From the NCBI GenBank assembly GCA_041299015.1, contig JBFYWB010000084.1, positions 22,290 through 86,289 of the forward strand: a DNA stretch of 64,000 nt. Reading direction: 5' to 3'. Position 1 is the stretch's first letter, and every line of letters begins with the position of its first letter. The DNA comes from JARFQH01 sp041299015. GTDB lineage: Bacteria; Desulfobacterota; Desulfobacteria; Desulfobacterales; SG8-13. Of this stretch, positions 52,995 through 62,369 are shown one piece after another. The notes beneath the pieces are model-generated. The model was not told where the DNA came from and ran no database searches. It was given only the letters and a program-made list of their open reading frames with translations. Position numbers and translations under genes: made by a program.

Positions 52995-54651
52995 TCCGGT
53001 GGGGCTGGTCCGCGGCCGAACCCAACCGGCTGCGCCGGTCGGCTTCATAGTCCGAGTAGTTCCCATCGAACCACAGCGCGCGGCTATTGCCTTCAAAGGC
53101 CAGGATGTGGGTTGCGATCCGGTCCAGGAACCAGCGATCGTGACTGATGACCACGGCACAGCCGGCGAAATTCTCGAGGGCCTCTTCCAACGCCCTCAAG
53201 GTGTTGACGTCCAGGTCGTTGGTCGGTTCGTCGAGCAGCAGAACATTGGCGCCCTGTTTCAGCATCCGGGCCAAATGAACCCGGTTGCGCTCGCCGCCCG
53301 AAAGCATACCGATCCGTTTCTGCTGGTCGGCGCCTGAAAAATTAAAGCGTGCCACGTAGGCGCGCGACTTGACGCTCAGGTCCCCCAGCTCGACCACATC
53401 CTCGCCATCGGCGATCGTTTCCCAGACCGTTTTTTGCGGATCGAGCACGTCGCGGCTCTGGTCGACATAGGCCAGGCGGACCGTGTCGCCCATGCGGATG
53501 CTGCCGTTATCCGGCGGTTCCTGTCCGGTGATCATCCGAAACAGCGTGGTCTTGCCGGCGCCATTGGGGCCGATGACGCCGACGATGGCGCCCGGCGTCA
53601 GGGTGAAGCTCAATTCTTCCAACAAGAGCCGCTCGCCGTAAGACTTGGTGAGGTTGAGGGCCTCCACGACCAGATTACCCAGCCGGGGCCCCGGTGGAAT
53701 GAAGATTTCCATGTCTTCGACCCGCTTGGCATTTTCCAGCGAGAGCATCTGTTCGTAGGCCTGGATGCGCGCCTTCGACTTGGTGCGCCGCGCCTTGGGA
53801 GACATGCGGATCCATTCCAACTCGCGCTGCAGGGTTCTCTGGCGCTTGCTCTCGCCCTTTTCCTCATGCTGCAGACGGTTTTGCTTCTGCTCCAGCCACG
53901 AACTATAGTTGCCCTTCCAGGGGATTCCCCGCCCGCGGTCCAGTTCCAGAATCCAACCGGCCACATTGTCCAGAAAATAGCGATCGTGGGTCACGGCAAT
54001 GACCGTGCCCGCATACTGCTGAAGATGGTGTTCCAGCCAGGCCACGGTTTCGGCGTCGAGATGGTTGGTGGGTTCATCGAGCAGCAGGATATCCGGTTTC
54101 TGCAGCAACAGCCGGCAGAGCGCCACGCGGCGGCGCTCACCGCCCGACAGAATCTTGACCGGGGTCTCTCCCGGAGGGCAGCGCAGCGCCTCCATAGCCA
54201 TCTCGAGCCGCGCGTCGAGGTCCCAGGCATCCCGGGTATCCAGCTGTTCCTGGATTTCTCCCTGGCGCTCGAGGAGCCGGTTCATATTTTCCTCGGACAT
54301 CGGCTCGGCCAGTTGCTCGTTGACCTGGTTGTAGGTCTCTATCAGATCAACGGTTTCCTGAACACCCTGCTGGACGACGTCGCGTACGTTTTTCGCGTCG
54401 TCCAACGCCGGTTCCTGTTCGAGGAAACCGATCGTAAAACCGGGCGAGACGATCGTCTGGCCGACGAAGTCTTTGTCGAGCCCGGCCATGATGCGCAGCA
54501 GAGAGCTCTTGCCGGACCCGTTCAGTCCGAGCACCCCGATTTTGGCGCCGTAAAAATAGGAAAGGGAGATATCCTGCAGCACGGGCCGCTTGTCATGATA
54601 CTTGGCGACGCCGATCATCGAATAAATTATCTTGTTGGGTTGATCGCTCAT
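52966..54651 (-). CDS. ettA: Energy-dependent translational throttle protein EttA
   Basis: A 561-residue ABC-F protein with two ATPase domains and no membrane part. The first has GLNGSGKSS, LSGGERRRVALCRLLL and DILLLDEPTNHLD; the second GPNGAGKTT, LSGGERNRVHLARML and VLLLDEPTNDLD. The insert MSPKARRTKSKARIQAYE is the linker typical of EttA. It binds the ribosome E site and gates the first peptide bond by energy state. The leader contains a run of eight G within a short hairpin. Confidence 0.93.
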   Translation of the reverse strand: MSDQPNKIIYSMIGVAKYHDKRPVLQDISLSYFYGAKIGVLGLNGSGKSSLLRIMAGLDKDFVGQTIVSPGFTIGFLEQEPALDDAKNVRDVVQQGVQETVDLIETYNQVNEQLAEPMSEENMNRLLERQGEIQEQLDTRDAWDLDARLEMAMEALRCPPGETPVKILSGGERRRVALCRLLLQKPDILLLDEPTNHLDAETVAWLEHHLQQYAGTVIAVTHDRYFLDNVAGWILELDRGRGIPWKGNYSSWLEQKQNRLQHEEKGESKRQRTLQRELEWIRMSPKARRTKSKARIQAYEQMLSLENAKRVEDMEIFIPPGPRLGNLVVEALNLTKSYGERLLLEELSFTLTPGAIVGVIGPNGAGKTTLFRMITGQEPPDNGSIRMGDTVRLAYVDQSRDVLDPQKTVWETIADGEDVVELGDLSVKSRAYVARFNFSGADQQKRIGMLSGGERNRVHLARMLKQGANVLLLDEPTNDLDVNTLRALEEALENFAGCAVVISHDRWFLDRIATHILAFEGNSRALWFDGNYSDYEADRRSRLGSAADQPHRIKYRQLTRE

Positions 54652-54869
54652 GGGTTGTCTCTTCCTCTTTTTCCTGGCGAACCCCGGCGGGGGGGGTTAT
54701 GTTTTTCAGTATCGTTTTCGACGAGCGAATCTGCGCACTGTTTCTGTTGTCAAATATGCTATTTCGGGTATATTTGCAATGGTCGTGAGGAAAAGCGTGT
54801 TGACCGGCACACAGGAACCGATCGGAGTCCCGTGCCGAGTTTCTTCGAAACACAGGCAAAATCGGACAG

Positions 54870-55310
54870 ATGAACATTTTCACTTACGGATCACTCATGT
54901 TCGAACGGGTGTGGACGGCTGTGGTAACCAGCAGATACCGCAAGACCACTGCCCGGCTTTGCGGCTATCAGCGCCGGAAGATCAGGGGGCAAGCCTACCC
55001 GGCGCTTATTCCCGGAGCTGCGGCCGATCAGATCGACGGCGTGGTTTATCAAAACGTCGGGGGGCACGACGTCTTGCGGCTTGACCGTTTTGAAGGCGCC
55101 TGCTACATGAAAAAGAAAGAAATCTGCCTTCTTCCGGACGGCGGCCGAATTCCGGCCTGGGCCTACGTTTTCAGAGAAAAATTTGCCGACCTCGTAGAAG
55201 CGCAGGCCTGGGATCCGGTGTGGTTTGAAAATCACGGTATTGATGTTTTCATGCGGGACTACCAGGGATATCGCCGGATCGACGCAGCCGCAGACATGCT
55301 GGACGCCTGA
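54870..55310 (+). CDS. Gamma-glutamylcyclotransferase-like (AIG2/BtrG) protein
   Basis: A 146-residue protein with the cyclotransferase fold. The N-terminal MNIFTYGSLM gives the substrate loop YGSLM, and the Glu in LDRFEGACYMKKK is at the place of the catalytic glutamate. Such enzymes cleave gamma-glutamyl amines to pyroglutamate, or act on maturation intermediates. The substrate is unknown. No strong ribosome binding site was seen. Confidence 0.78.
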   Translation: MNIFTYGSLMFERVWTAVVTSRYRKTTARLCGYQRRKIRGQAYPALIPGAAADQIDGVVYQNVGGHDVLRLDRFEGACYMKKKEICLLPDGGRIPAWAYVFREKFADLVEAQAWDPVWFENHGIDVFMRDYQGYRRIDAAADMLDA

Positions 55311-55495
55311 ATTCGACCACCGTTTGCTGCCGCACGCAAAACGGCAGCCGGCTCTCACCGGGAGCTACAGCACGGGGGCCGGCGCTGAAAAAAACGGACG
55401 TGCTGACAAATGCCGCTGGTTCGAAAAGGCGCTTTTTGATCGATGATGAACCGGCGATTTTTTAAGGAAATGCCTGAAGGAGGAGCGCAACACCG

Positions 55496-56062
55496 ATGAA
55501 AAAATCCCTGGGTGCCAAAGCACTGGTGTTTCCCACACCGGTATGGATCGTGGGAACCTACGACAAAGACGGTCGGCCCAACGGCATGACGGCCGCTTGG
55601 GGCGGAATCTGTTGCTCCAAGCCCCCTTGTGTTTACGTGGCGCTCCAGAAGACGCGCTACAGCTTCGCCGGAATCGTCGCGCGCCAGGCGTACACATTGA
55701 ACGTCCCTTCGGAGACACACGCCCGCGAGGCCGATTACTTCGGAATGGTCAGCGGTCGAACGACCGACAAATTCGCCGCTACGGGCCTGACCGCCGTCAG
55801 GAGCGAGCTGGTGGACGCTCCTTACATCGCCGAATTTCCGCTGGTCCTGGAATGCAAACTCATTCAGACCGTGGAAATCGGTCTCCACACCCAATTTATC
55901 GGCGAAATCATGGACGTCAAAGCCGAAGATGCGGTTATCGCCGACAACGGCCTGCCGGATATCGAAAAAGTGGCGCCGATTATTTTCGGCCCGGAGATCC
56001 GCACTTACCACGGCATCGGTCGCTATCTGGGCCGGGCGTTCGAAATCGGTAAAAAAATCTGA
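55496..56062 (+). CDS. Flavoredoxin / flavin reductase family protein
   Basis: A 188-residue FMN-binding split barrel, a second paralogue in this window. PVWIVGTYDKDGRPNGMTAAWGG, SKPPCVYVALQKTRYS and NVPSETHAREADYFGMVSGR are the family's conserved parts. Related proteins in sulfate reducers carry electrons with bound FMN. A GAAGGAGGAG site lies 10 bases before the ATG. It begins 23 bases before the acyl-CoA synthetase genes ends-to-start, so it may share their operon. Confidence 0.87.
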   Translation: MKKSLGAKALVFPTPVWIVGTYDKDGRPNGMTAAWGGICCSKPPCVYVALQKTRYSFAGIVARQAYTLNVPSETHAREADYFGMVSGRTTDKFAATGLTAVRSELVDAPYIAEFPLVLECKLIQTVEIGLHTQFIGEIMDVKAEDAVIADNGLPDIEKVAPIIFGPEIRTYHGIGRYLGRAFEIGKKI

Positions 56063-56085
56063 CGCGAGGTCCACGGGAGGTTTCT

Positions 56086-57453
56086 TTGGATTTCACCCCG
56101 CTCTTTCACCCTAAAACCATCGCCGTCTTCGGCGTGTCGCTGACCAATGACCGCCACCCGGCCAATGTCATCTACAATAAGATTCATCTGCGCTACCCCG
56201 TGAAAGTCTACCCGGTCAATCCCCGCGGCGGGCAACTCCAGAAAGACCGGGTTTACGTCGACGTCGGCGACATCCCGGCCCGGATCGACCTCGCGGTGGT
56301 GGCGGCCCGTGCCGAATTCGTGCCGGACATTATCGATCGTTGCATCGAGAACGGTGTCGGCGGGGCGGTGATCATTTCGGGCGGATTTGCCGAAAGCGGT
56401 CGCGCAGATTTGCAGGAGCGGCTGGTCGCTTCGGCGCGGGCAGCCGACTTTCCCTTCATCGGGCCCAACTGCCTGGGGATCTACGCCCCGACCCGCTTCG
56501 ATACGTTCTTCCTGCCCGGAGAGCGCCTGGTGCGTCCCGAACCCGGATCGGTTGCCATCGTCAGCCAGAGCGGCGGGGTGCTGGTGGATCAGATGGTTAA
56601 GTTCGCCGAGCAGGGAGTGGGTTTGTCTTTGGCGGTGAGCATCGGCAACAAGGCCCTTGTCCGCGAGTTGGACATGTTGGACTACCTGTCCAAAGATCCC
56701 GCGACCCGTGTCATCGCCTTTTATATCGAGGGTTTCGAGAAGAACGAGGGTCGCCGTTTCGTCCAGGCCGCCACAAGCGTCCCCAAACCGATCATCGTGC
56801 TCAAGTCCGGTAAAAGCGCCGCCGGCCAGCGGGCCGCTTCCAGCCACACCGCCGCCCTGGCCGGCAATCACAAGGTCTTTGCCGCCGTCCTGGCCCAGCA
56901 CGGGATCGTGGAGGCCGACAATGAGTTCGAGATGGTGTCTTTCTGCGAGGCGCTCAGCTGTTACAATCGGAAGGTCCAGGGCCGGGTCGGCATCATCACC
57001 GTCAGCGGCGGGCACGGTGTCCTGGCCACCGATATCTGCGCCGCCAGGGGCTTGGCGGTTCCGTCGCTTTCCGAGGCGGTTCGGCAGGAGATAAGGGCAA
57101 ACCTGTCCGCGAGCGTTCAGGGGATCGCCTCCCTTGAAAACCCCGTCGATTTGACCGGCAGTGCCCGGGATGACGATTTCGTGGCTGCCGCCAATGGGCT
57201 GAACCGGGCGGCGGAGGTCGACTGCGTGATCTTGCTTTTACTGCCGTACTCGCCCGGAATCAGCTCCGATCTTGGGGCGCGGCTGAGCTATGCGTTCCGG
57301 CGCGAGAACAAACCGCTCGTGGCCTATGTTCCCCACCAGGAGAAATACCGCATGCTGATCGAAGGCTTCGAGCTGAACAACGTTCCGGTCTCCTCTTCCA
57401 TCGATGGGGCGGTGCTGATGGTCGAGGCCCTGCGGAGGTGCCGAACATGCTGA
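56086..57453 (+). CDS. ADP-forming acyl-CoA synthetase, alpha-type chain
   Basis: A 455-residue subunit that starts with TTG, supported by GGGAGGT six bases before. The CoA-binding domain comes first (FHPKTIAVFGVS), then two succinyl-CoA-ligase-like flavodoxin domains with FIGPNCLGIYAP and VAIVSQSGGVLVDQ. The histidine that becomes phosphorylated lies in SSHTAALAGN. With the beta chain it makes ATP from ADP and phosphate while freeing an acid from its CoA ester, used in fermentation of amino acids or fatty acids. The acid is unknown. Confidence 0.9.
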   Translation: MDFTPLFHPKTIAVFGVSLTNDRHPANVIYNKIHLRYPVKVYPVNPRGGQLQKDRVYVDVGDIPARIDLAVVAARAEFVPDIIDRCIENGVGGAVIISGGFAESGRADLQERLVASARAADFPFIGPNCLGIYAPTRFDTFFLPGERLVRPEPGSVAIVSQSGGVLVDQMVKFAEQGVGLSLAVSIGNKALVRELDMLDYLSKDPATRVIAFYIEGFEKNEGRRFVQAATSVPKPIIVLKSGKSAAGQRAASSHTAALAGNHKVFAAVLAQHGIVEADNEFEMVSFCEALSCYNRKVQGRVGIITVSGGHGVLATDICAARGLAVPSLSEAVRQEIRANLSASVQGIASLENPVDLTGSARDDDFVAAANGLNRAAEVDCVILLLLPYSPGISSDLGARLSYAFRRENKPLVAYVPHQEKYRMLIEGFELNNVPVSSSIDGAVLMVEALRRCRTC

Positions 57454-58133
57454 GTCAAGACATGCAGGGGATCATCGGCCGTGCGAAAAAATACGGCTGG
57501 GTCTTGGAACCGGAGGCCAAACGGCTTCTGTCGCTGGCCGGTATTGCCGTACCCGATTTCCGCTGGGTGACCACCCTGCCCGAGGCCCTTGAAGCGGCCG
57601 ACAGGATCGGCTACCCGGTTGTGGCCAAGGTCGTTTCTCCGGCCATCGTGCACAAATCCGAGAGCAACGGGGTCGCGGTGGGCATCAAAGATGCGGAGGG
57701 ATTAACGGATGCGTTTAACAGGTTCAGCCGCTTGAAGGGATTTGCCGGAGTCTTGATCGAGACCCTGGTACTCGGGTTCGAGCTGATCATCGGCGCCAAA
57801 ATCGACTATCAGTTCGGTCCGGTCATATTGCTGGGCATCGGCGGCACGGGGGTGGAGATCTACCAGGACGTCGTCTTCAGAATGGCGCCGCTCTCGCACG
57901 GTGATGTTCCTGCTATGGTGGAAAACCTCACAGGGGCTAAACTTCTCAAGGGGTATCGGGGTGCGGAACCTGTCGATATGGCGGCCTTGATGCGCCTGAT
58001 GAACAATTTCTCAGCCCTGGTCATGGACCTTGGCGACGTCATCGATAGCATCGATCTTAACCCTGTCAAGTGCACCAGCACGACATGTGCCGTGGCCGAC
58101 GCCCGCGTCATGCTTGCCCGCGAGGGGGCCTGA
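57447..58133 (+). CDS. ADP-forming acyl-CoA synthetase, beta-type (ATP-grasp) chain
   Basis: A 228-residue ATP-grasp protein. KRLLSLAGIAVPDF and YPVVAKVVSPAIVHKSESNGVAVGI are the typical start, and GPVILLGIGGTGVEIYQDV and DLNPV complete the nucleotide site. The ATG at 57447 lies 7 bases inside the end of the alpha gene with GGAGGTG in front; the GTG at 57438 overlaps this site. In many bacteria the alpha and beta parts are fused; here they are two overlapping genes. Confidence 0.9.
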   Translation: MLSQDMQGIIGRAKKYGWVLEPEAKRLLSLAGIAVPDFRWVTTLPEALEAADRIGYPVVAKVVSPAIVHKSESNGVAVGIKDAEGLTDAFNRFSRLKGFAGVLIETLVLGFELIIGAKIDYQFGPVILLGIGGTGVEIYQDVVFRMAPLSHGDVPAMVENLTGAKLLKGYRGAEPVDMAALMRLMNNFSALVMDLGDVIDSIDLNPVKCTSTTCAVADARVMLAREGA

Positions 58134-58223
58134 AACCGGGTGCGATAAGGGTTATGGGGTTTGGCCGGCGCTATCCGCCGATATGGTGAGGCCGATCGGG
58201 TCTGCCTCGATTGCGATTGCGCG

Positions 58224-58694
58224 TCACGCGTTTTCGATGGCGCTCAGGTCGGGCGGCAACCTAAATCTTGCCGGCCCAGGCAGCCCAAAGGCACAAGCAT
58301 CCCTGCCGCCTTTTCCTTCGTACTGATGTGAAATGACGGCCAGCATGCTTTCCATTTCGAGTGAATTTCTGGACAGGCCGCCGACGCCTCTGAGCAACAA
58401 GCGCCACTTCACGCCGCTGTCGCGGAGATTTTTCTTCAGGAACTTAATGGCATTCCGATTTTGACCCTTTAAATTTTGCATTAATTCCCGCCCATTTGCT
58501 TCGTTTAAGTCATAAGCGCTGATGATTATATCGAAATCCATGAGATTAACCAACGCCAAGGCGTCTTTGACCGAATTCACGGCAAACAGATCGCAATCGG
58601 TTTCTGCGATTCGGGAATGAATGTCATCCCAGATGGACTCTTCGGTATGGATTAAAAGAATTCGATATCCTTCAAACTTGTAGGCTATGTTCAC
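58224..58694 (-). CDS. Receiver-like protein lacking the phospho-acceptor aspartate
   Basis: A protein of 156 residues. The first 115 residues resemble a response-regulator receiver: YRILLIHTEESIWDDIHSRI, then DFDIIISAYDLNEANGRELMQNL. At the usual IISDYDLP the acceptor Asp is Ala, so phosphorylation as usual is unlikely. The C-terminal tail has a run of Gly, Arg and Pro. A sigma-70 promoter just upstream places the transcript start at about 58709, beyond the ATG at 58712; so the GTG at 58694, behind GGAGTGG, is the chosen start. Confidence 0.6.
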   Translation of the reverse strand: MNIAYKFEGYRILLIHTEESIWDDIHSRIAETDCDLFAVNSVKDALALVNLMDFDIIISAYDLNEANGRELMQNLKGQNRNAIKFLKKNLRDSGVKWRLLLRGVGGLSRNSLEMESMLAVISHQYEGKGGRDACAFGLPGPARFRLPPDLSAIENA

Positions 58695-58715
58695 ACCCAC
58701 TCCATTATACATTGT

Positions 58716-58745
58716 ACTATAATTGTATTGTATTTGTATTGTAAA
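58716..58745 (-). promoter_or_regulatory. Sigma-70 promoter of the receiver-like gene
   Basis: Read on the minus strand: TTTACA, an 18-base spacer, then TATAGT. The spacer consists of ATACA/ATACAA repeats. The start would fall near 58709, which helps to choose the GTG start of the gene. Confidence 0.5.
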
Positions 58746-58855
58746 CGAAATACGACATAAGCGTCAAGCATCTTGTCTGATTGACTGTTGTCAACCCGCT
58801 GCTCAGTTCATACCTTAGCCCATCAAAAGCAAAATAATGGTCAATGGGAGCCCGG

Positions 58856-60469
58856 ATGAGAATACTTTCCTTGTTTTACGGACACGACGCCAATTGTACT
58901 TTAATGGAGGATGGCGAACCGGTCGTCGTTCTGGAAAAAGAGCGCCTCACGCGCGTCAAACACGACAAGGGGGCGATGGAGATCGAGTCGATACTGGAGG
59001 AGTATGGCTGGAATCCCGAAACCATTGATGTCGTTGCCATCAGTCCCTGGATAAAACCGACTTTTGACGGCCGCTTGGTACCGTGGCAATTAGACGGAGA
59101 TACCTATCAGGCGCATCCCGACTTCAAGAAAACCGGTTGGCGCGGGCCTGTGGACAGCCGCTACAGCCGGCATCGCATCAATCTGTTCGGCCGCCGGTAC
59201 GATTGCTACGCGATTGACCACCATTTGGCGCACGCGGCCGGCGCGTTGTTCACTTCGCCTTTTGAGGAAGCCGGAATTTTGAGCGCCGACGGCGGGGGCG
59301 ACTTTCGCAATTGTGCCCTGGCTTACGGAGAGGGCCACCGGATCGAAGAGATCGAATACGGTTGGGGCTACGAGGGCCGCGGTAAGATGCAGCTCAATAT
59401 CGGCCGCACCTGGGCCTCAATCGGAGAATATAATTTTGGAATGAAGCGGCTGGAGAGCGCCGGAAAACTGATGGGCTTGGCCAGTTATGGCACACCCCGC
59501 GATGAGATTGTCGAGACGCTGAGGCAGCAGATGCTTTATCATCCGTTTTCGCCTTTTCTGCGCGATGACACGGGACGGTTCGGCATCGTCCGATTGGATC
59601 CGGAAAATCGTTTCGCGCAGGATGTGTGCGCCTCCCTGCAACGGCTGACGACTCAATTATATCTTGAGGCCGCCGTTCGGCTGAAGTCCTGGCGGCCGGT
59701 AAATCGGCTGATTATGACGGGAGGGTGCTCCATGAACTGCAATGCCAACACCGCGGTTCACAATAATGGTCTGTTTGCGGAAACCTGGGTGCCGGCCCAG
59801 CCGCACGACGGTGGTATCAGCCTCGGCCAGGCGCTATTTGTGTGGCACCACGTTTTTAACCGGCCAAGAGTCGCACGCGCTTGGCGACCCTATCTTGGAA
59901 CCGATGCGGGAGGTATCGCCCATGATGTCATTCCGGATATCGTGCGGTTTCTGGCGGATGCAAAAAGCGTCGGGCTGTGCTACGGCCGCGCGGAGTCCGG
60001 TCCGCGGGCCTTGGGCCACCGCAGCATTCTTTTGGATCCCCGTCTGAGTGACGGTAAAGATCGGCTCAACAAGCATGTCAAGCATCGCGAGTGGTATCGT
60101 CCGTTTGCCCCGATGGTACTCGGCGACTGGGGGGTGCCGAGCAAGTACATGTCCTACATCGTTCCGACCAATGCCAGGCAGGTTCCGGCCGTCACCCATG
60201 TGGACGGCACCAGCCGGCCCCAGATTGTCGCCGAGGGAGACGATCCGTTTATTCTGAAGCTGCTGACGGCCTGGCGGGAGAAGACCGGTTGCGACCTGCT
60301 GCTCAACACCTCCTTCAACTGCCAGGAGCCGCTCGTTGATCGCCTGGATCAAGCGCGAGCAACCTGGCGAAGAACCGGTCTGGATGTCCTGGTGACGGCG
60401 GCGGGAATAGAGACCGATAAAACCGGTGCCTACGAACTGAACTCAAGAAAAAAGCCGCCGCCGGCTTGA
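58856..60469 (+). CDS. NodU/CmcH-family carbamoyltransferase
   Basis: A 537-residue enzyme of the carbamoyltransferase family that uses carbamoyl phosphate and ATP to carbamoylate hydroxyl groups of sugars or natural products. The kinase-like domain has ILSLFYGHDAN at the start, YAIDHHLAHAAGALFTS, ILSADGGGDF and RLIMTGGCSMNCNAN; the C-terminal domain has SGPRALGHRSILLDPR and DLLLNTSFNCQEPLV. The start at 58856 follows GGGAG. No glycan, nodulation or antibiotic genes lie nearby, so the substrate is unknown. An inverted repeat TTGAC-TGTT-GTCAA (58781-58794) lies upstream and could be an operator. Confidence 0.87.
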   Translation: MRILSLFYGHDANCTLMEDGEPVVVLEKERLTRVKHDKGAMEIESILEEYGWNPETIDVVAISPWIKPTFDGRLVPWQLDGDTYQAHPDFKKTGWRGPVDSRYSRHRINLFGRRYDCYAIDHHLAHAAGALFTSPFEEAGILSADGGGDFRNCALAYGEGHRIEEIEYGWGYEGRGKMQLNIGRTWASIGEYNFGMKRLESAGKLMGLASYGTPRDEIVETLRQQMLYHPFSPFLRDDTGRFGIVRLDPENRFAQDVCASLQRLTTQLYLEAAVRLKSWRPVNRLIMTGGCSMNCNANTAVHNNGLFAETWVPAQPHDGGISLGQALFVWHHVFNRPRVARAWRPYLGTDAGGIAHDVIPDIVRFLADAKSVGLCYGRAESGPRALGHRSILLDPRLSDGKDRLNKHVKHREWYRPFAPMVLGDWGVPSKYMSYIVPTNARQVPAVTHVDGTSRPQIVAEGDDPFILKLLTAWREKTGCDLLLNTSFNCQEPLVDRLDQARATWRRTGLDVLVTAAGIETDKTGAYELNSRKKPPPA

Positions 60470-60624
60470 TTCGGGTGAGGTTTTCTCCCGAATGATGCAC
60501 GGTCTCATTGTCCGTGATCGGCAAGCGCCATTTACGGGCTGACCGATAACCATTCGCGCCACCGAAGAACCACGGCCGGCCCTGCGTGAATGGATGCGAA
60601 CCGCGCCAAAAAGGTTTCCCCGGC

Positions 60625-62217
60625 TCAACTCAGGTGTACCTGGGTGACGGTGAGGATGTTCGGCAGGGCCTTGATATCTTCCAGGACCCGGTCATCGGCC
60701 GGGGTGTCGATGTTGACCATGCAGAGGGCGCGGTCGCCGCGGCGGCCGAGCTGAAACCGTCCGATGTTGATGTTGTGGCGACCGAGCGTGGTGCCCACAT
60801 TGCCGATAACACCAGGGCGGTCGATATTCTGGATGATGATCATGGAGCCGCCGGGGATCGCATCCAGGTACATCCTTCCGATGCGCACGATGCGCGGGTA
60901 TTTCTTGCTGAAGATCGTGCCCCATATTTCGTCGGTTTCCTCGTCCAGCCCTTCCAGCTTGACCTTGATCAGGTTCGAAAAATCGGCTTTGGCCTGGCTG
61001 GTGGTCTCCCGGACGTGAATCCCCTTATCACGGGCGAGGGCCGGCGCGCTGACGTAATTGACCGGTTTGTCGGTGAAAGCGCCCAGCAACCCCTTCAAAA
61101 CCGCATGCGTGAGGGGGCGCGTGTCGAACCGGGTCACATCGCCGCTATAGGTAATGGTCACATCATGGGGTTTCCGCACCAGTTGACCCATCAGGGAGCC
61201 CATTTTTTCCGCCAGGTCGAGATGAGGACGGATCTGCTCCATGACCTCTTGCGAGACGGACGGAAAGTTGACCGCATTGGTGATGATCCCCTCGACAAGG
61301 TAGTCGGCTATCTGCCGGGCAATCATTTCGGCGACCTTGTTCTGGGCCTCGTCGGTGCTGGCTCCTAAATGAGGCGTAAAAATGACGTGAGGATGTTTCA
61401 GAATGGCCAGAGACGGATCGGGCGGCTCCTTCGGCAGGACGTCCAGGGCCGCCCCGCTTACATGACCGCTTTCAAGCGCCTGGTAGAGATCTTCCAGGTT
61501 GATGATGTCGCCGCGCGAACAGTTGATGAGGCGAACACCCGGTTTCATTCTGGCAATCGATTCCGCGTTGATCATCCCGATCGTCTCTTTCAAGCGCGGA
61601 ACGTGAAGGGTGATGAAATCCGCCGCCGGCAAAAGTTCTTCAAAGGGCATCAGCTCGACGTGCAGCTGCTTGGCGGCCTCTGGACTGACGAAGGGGTCAG
61701 CGGCGATCACTTTCATCTTCAGGCCCAGAGCCCTTTCGGCAACCACCCGCCCGATGTGACCGAGTCCGATGATGCCCAGGGTCTTGTTGGTGATTTCCAC
61801 TCCGGTCAGCAGTTTTTTCTCCCATCTGCCCTCACGCATGGAGGCCGTGGCCTGGGGGATGTTGCGGGCCAGCGAGAGCATGAGCGATATGGCGTGCTCG
61901 GCCGTCGTGACGGTGTTGCCGCCCGGTGCGTTCATGACGACGATGCCGTGCTCGGTGGCAGCGGCCACATCGATGTTGTCCACGCCGATGCCGGCGCGGC
62001 CGATGGCCTTCAGGCTGCCGGCTTTCTGCAAAACCTGTTCGGTCACCCTGGTTCCGCTGCGAATCGCCAGTCCGTCAAATCCGTCGATAATTTCCGCCAA
62101 TGCCTCAGGGCTGCCGGTGGCTTTCTCGTTGTCCACCACCACTTCGATTTGACCGGTCGCTTCCAGAATTTCCTTCGCGACCGGGGACATGCCGTCTCGA
62201 ATCATCACTTTGTACAT
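60625..62217 (-). CDS. serA: D-3-phosphoglycerate dehydrogenase SerA
   Basis: A 530-residue enzyme for the first step of serine synthesis, oxidising 3-phosphoglycerate with NAD. The NAD fold has GIIGLGHIGRVVAERA; RLINCSRGDIIN and the His in VIFTPHLGAST give catalytic residues with a Glu in the preceding loop. Residues about 450-530 are an ACT domain (SMIIIQNIDRPGVIGNVGTTLG), used in feedback regulation by serine, joined by an intervening domain. This is the long form. A GGAGCGTGACAC site precedes the ATG. Confidence 0.95.
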   Translation of the reverse strand: MYKVMIRDGMSPVAKEILEATGQIEVVVDNEKATGSPEALAEIIDGFDGLAIRSGTRVTEQVLQKAGSLKAIGRAGIGVDNIDVAAATEHGIVVMNAPGGNTVTTAEHAISLMLSLARNIPQATASMREGRWEKKLLTGVEITNKTLGIIGLGHIGRVVAERALGLKMKVIAADPFVSPEAAKQLHVELMPFEELLPAADFITLHVPRLKETIGMINAESIARMKPGVRLINCSRGDIINLEDLYQALESGHVSGAALDVLPKEPPDPSLAILKHPHVIFTPHLGASTDEAQNKVAEMIARQIADYLVEGIITNAVNFPSVSQEVMEQIRPHLDLAEKMGSLMGQLVRKPHDVTITYSGDVTRFDTRPLTHAVLKGLLGAFTDKPVNYVSAPALARDKGIHVRETTSQAKADFSNLIKVKLEGLDEETDEIWGTIFSKKYPRIVRIGRMYLDAIPGGSMIIIQNIDRPGVIGNVGTTLGRHNINIGRFQLGRRGDRALCMVNIDTPADDRVLEDIKALPNILTVTQVHLS

Positions 62218-62369
62218 GTGTCACGCTCCATTTTTGGTTATTAAGAAATGGTTTTTCTACACCCGAACATCCGCCAAGAGCAAGTATAAAACAACCGCCT
62301 TGTTTTTTATGTCACACTTTTCAATTATTTTGGTCTAAATAGAAAAATTCACAATCAAAGGGCGCGCAA

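Noticed and set aside
53434..54873. Open frame of 479 codons on the plus strand over ettA
   Set aside because: Antisense to a clear ABC-F protein; composition is that of a GC-rich shadow frame.
56023..57015. Open frame of 330 codons on the minus strand
   Set aside because: Antisense to the acyl-CoA synthetase alpha gene, with no domains.
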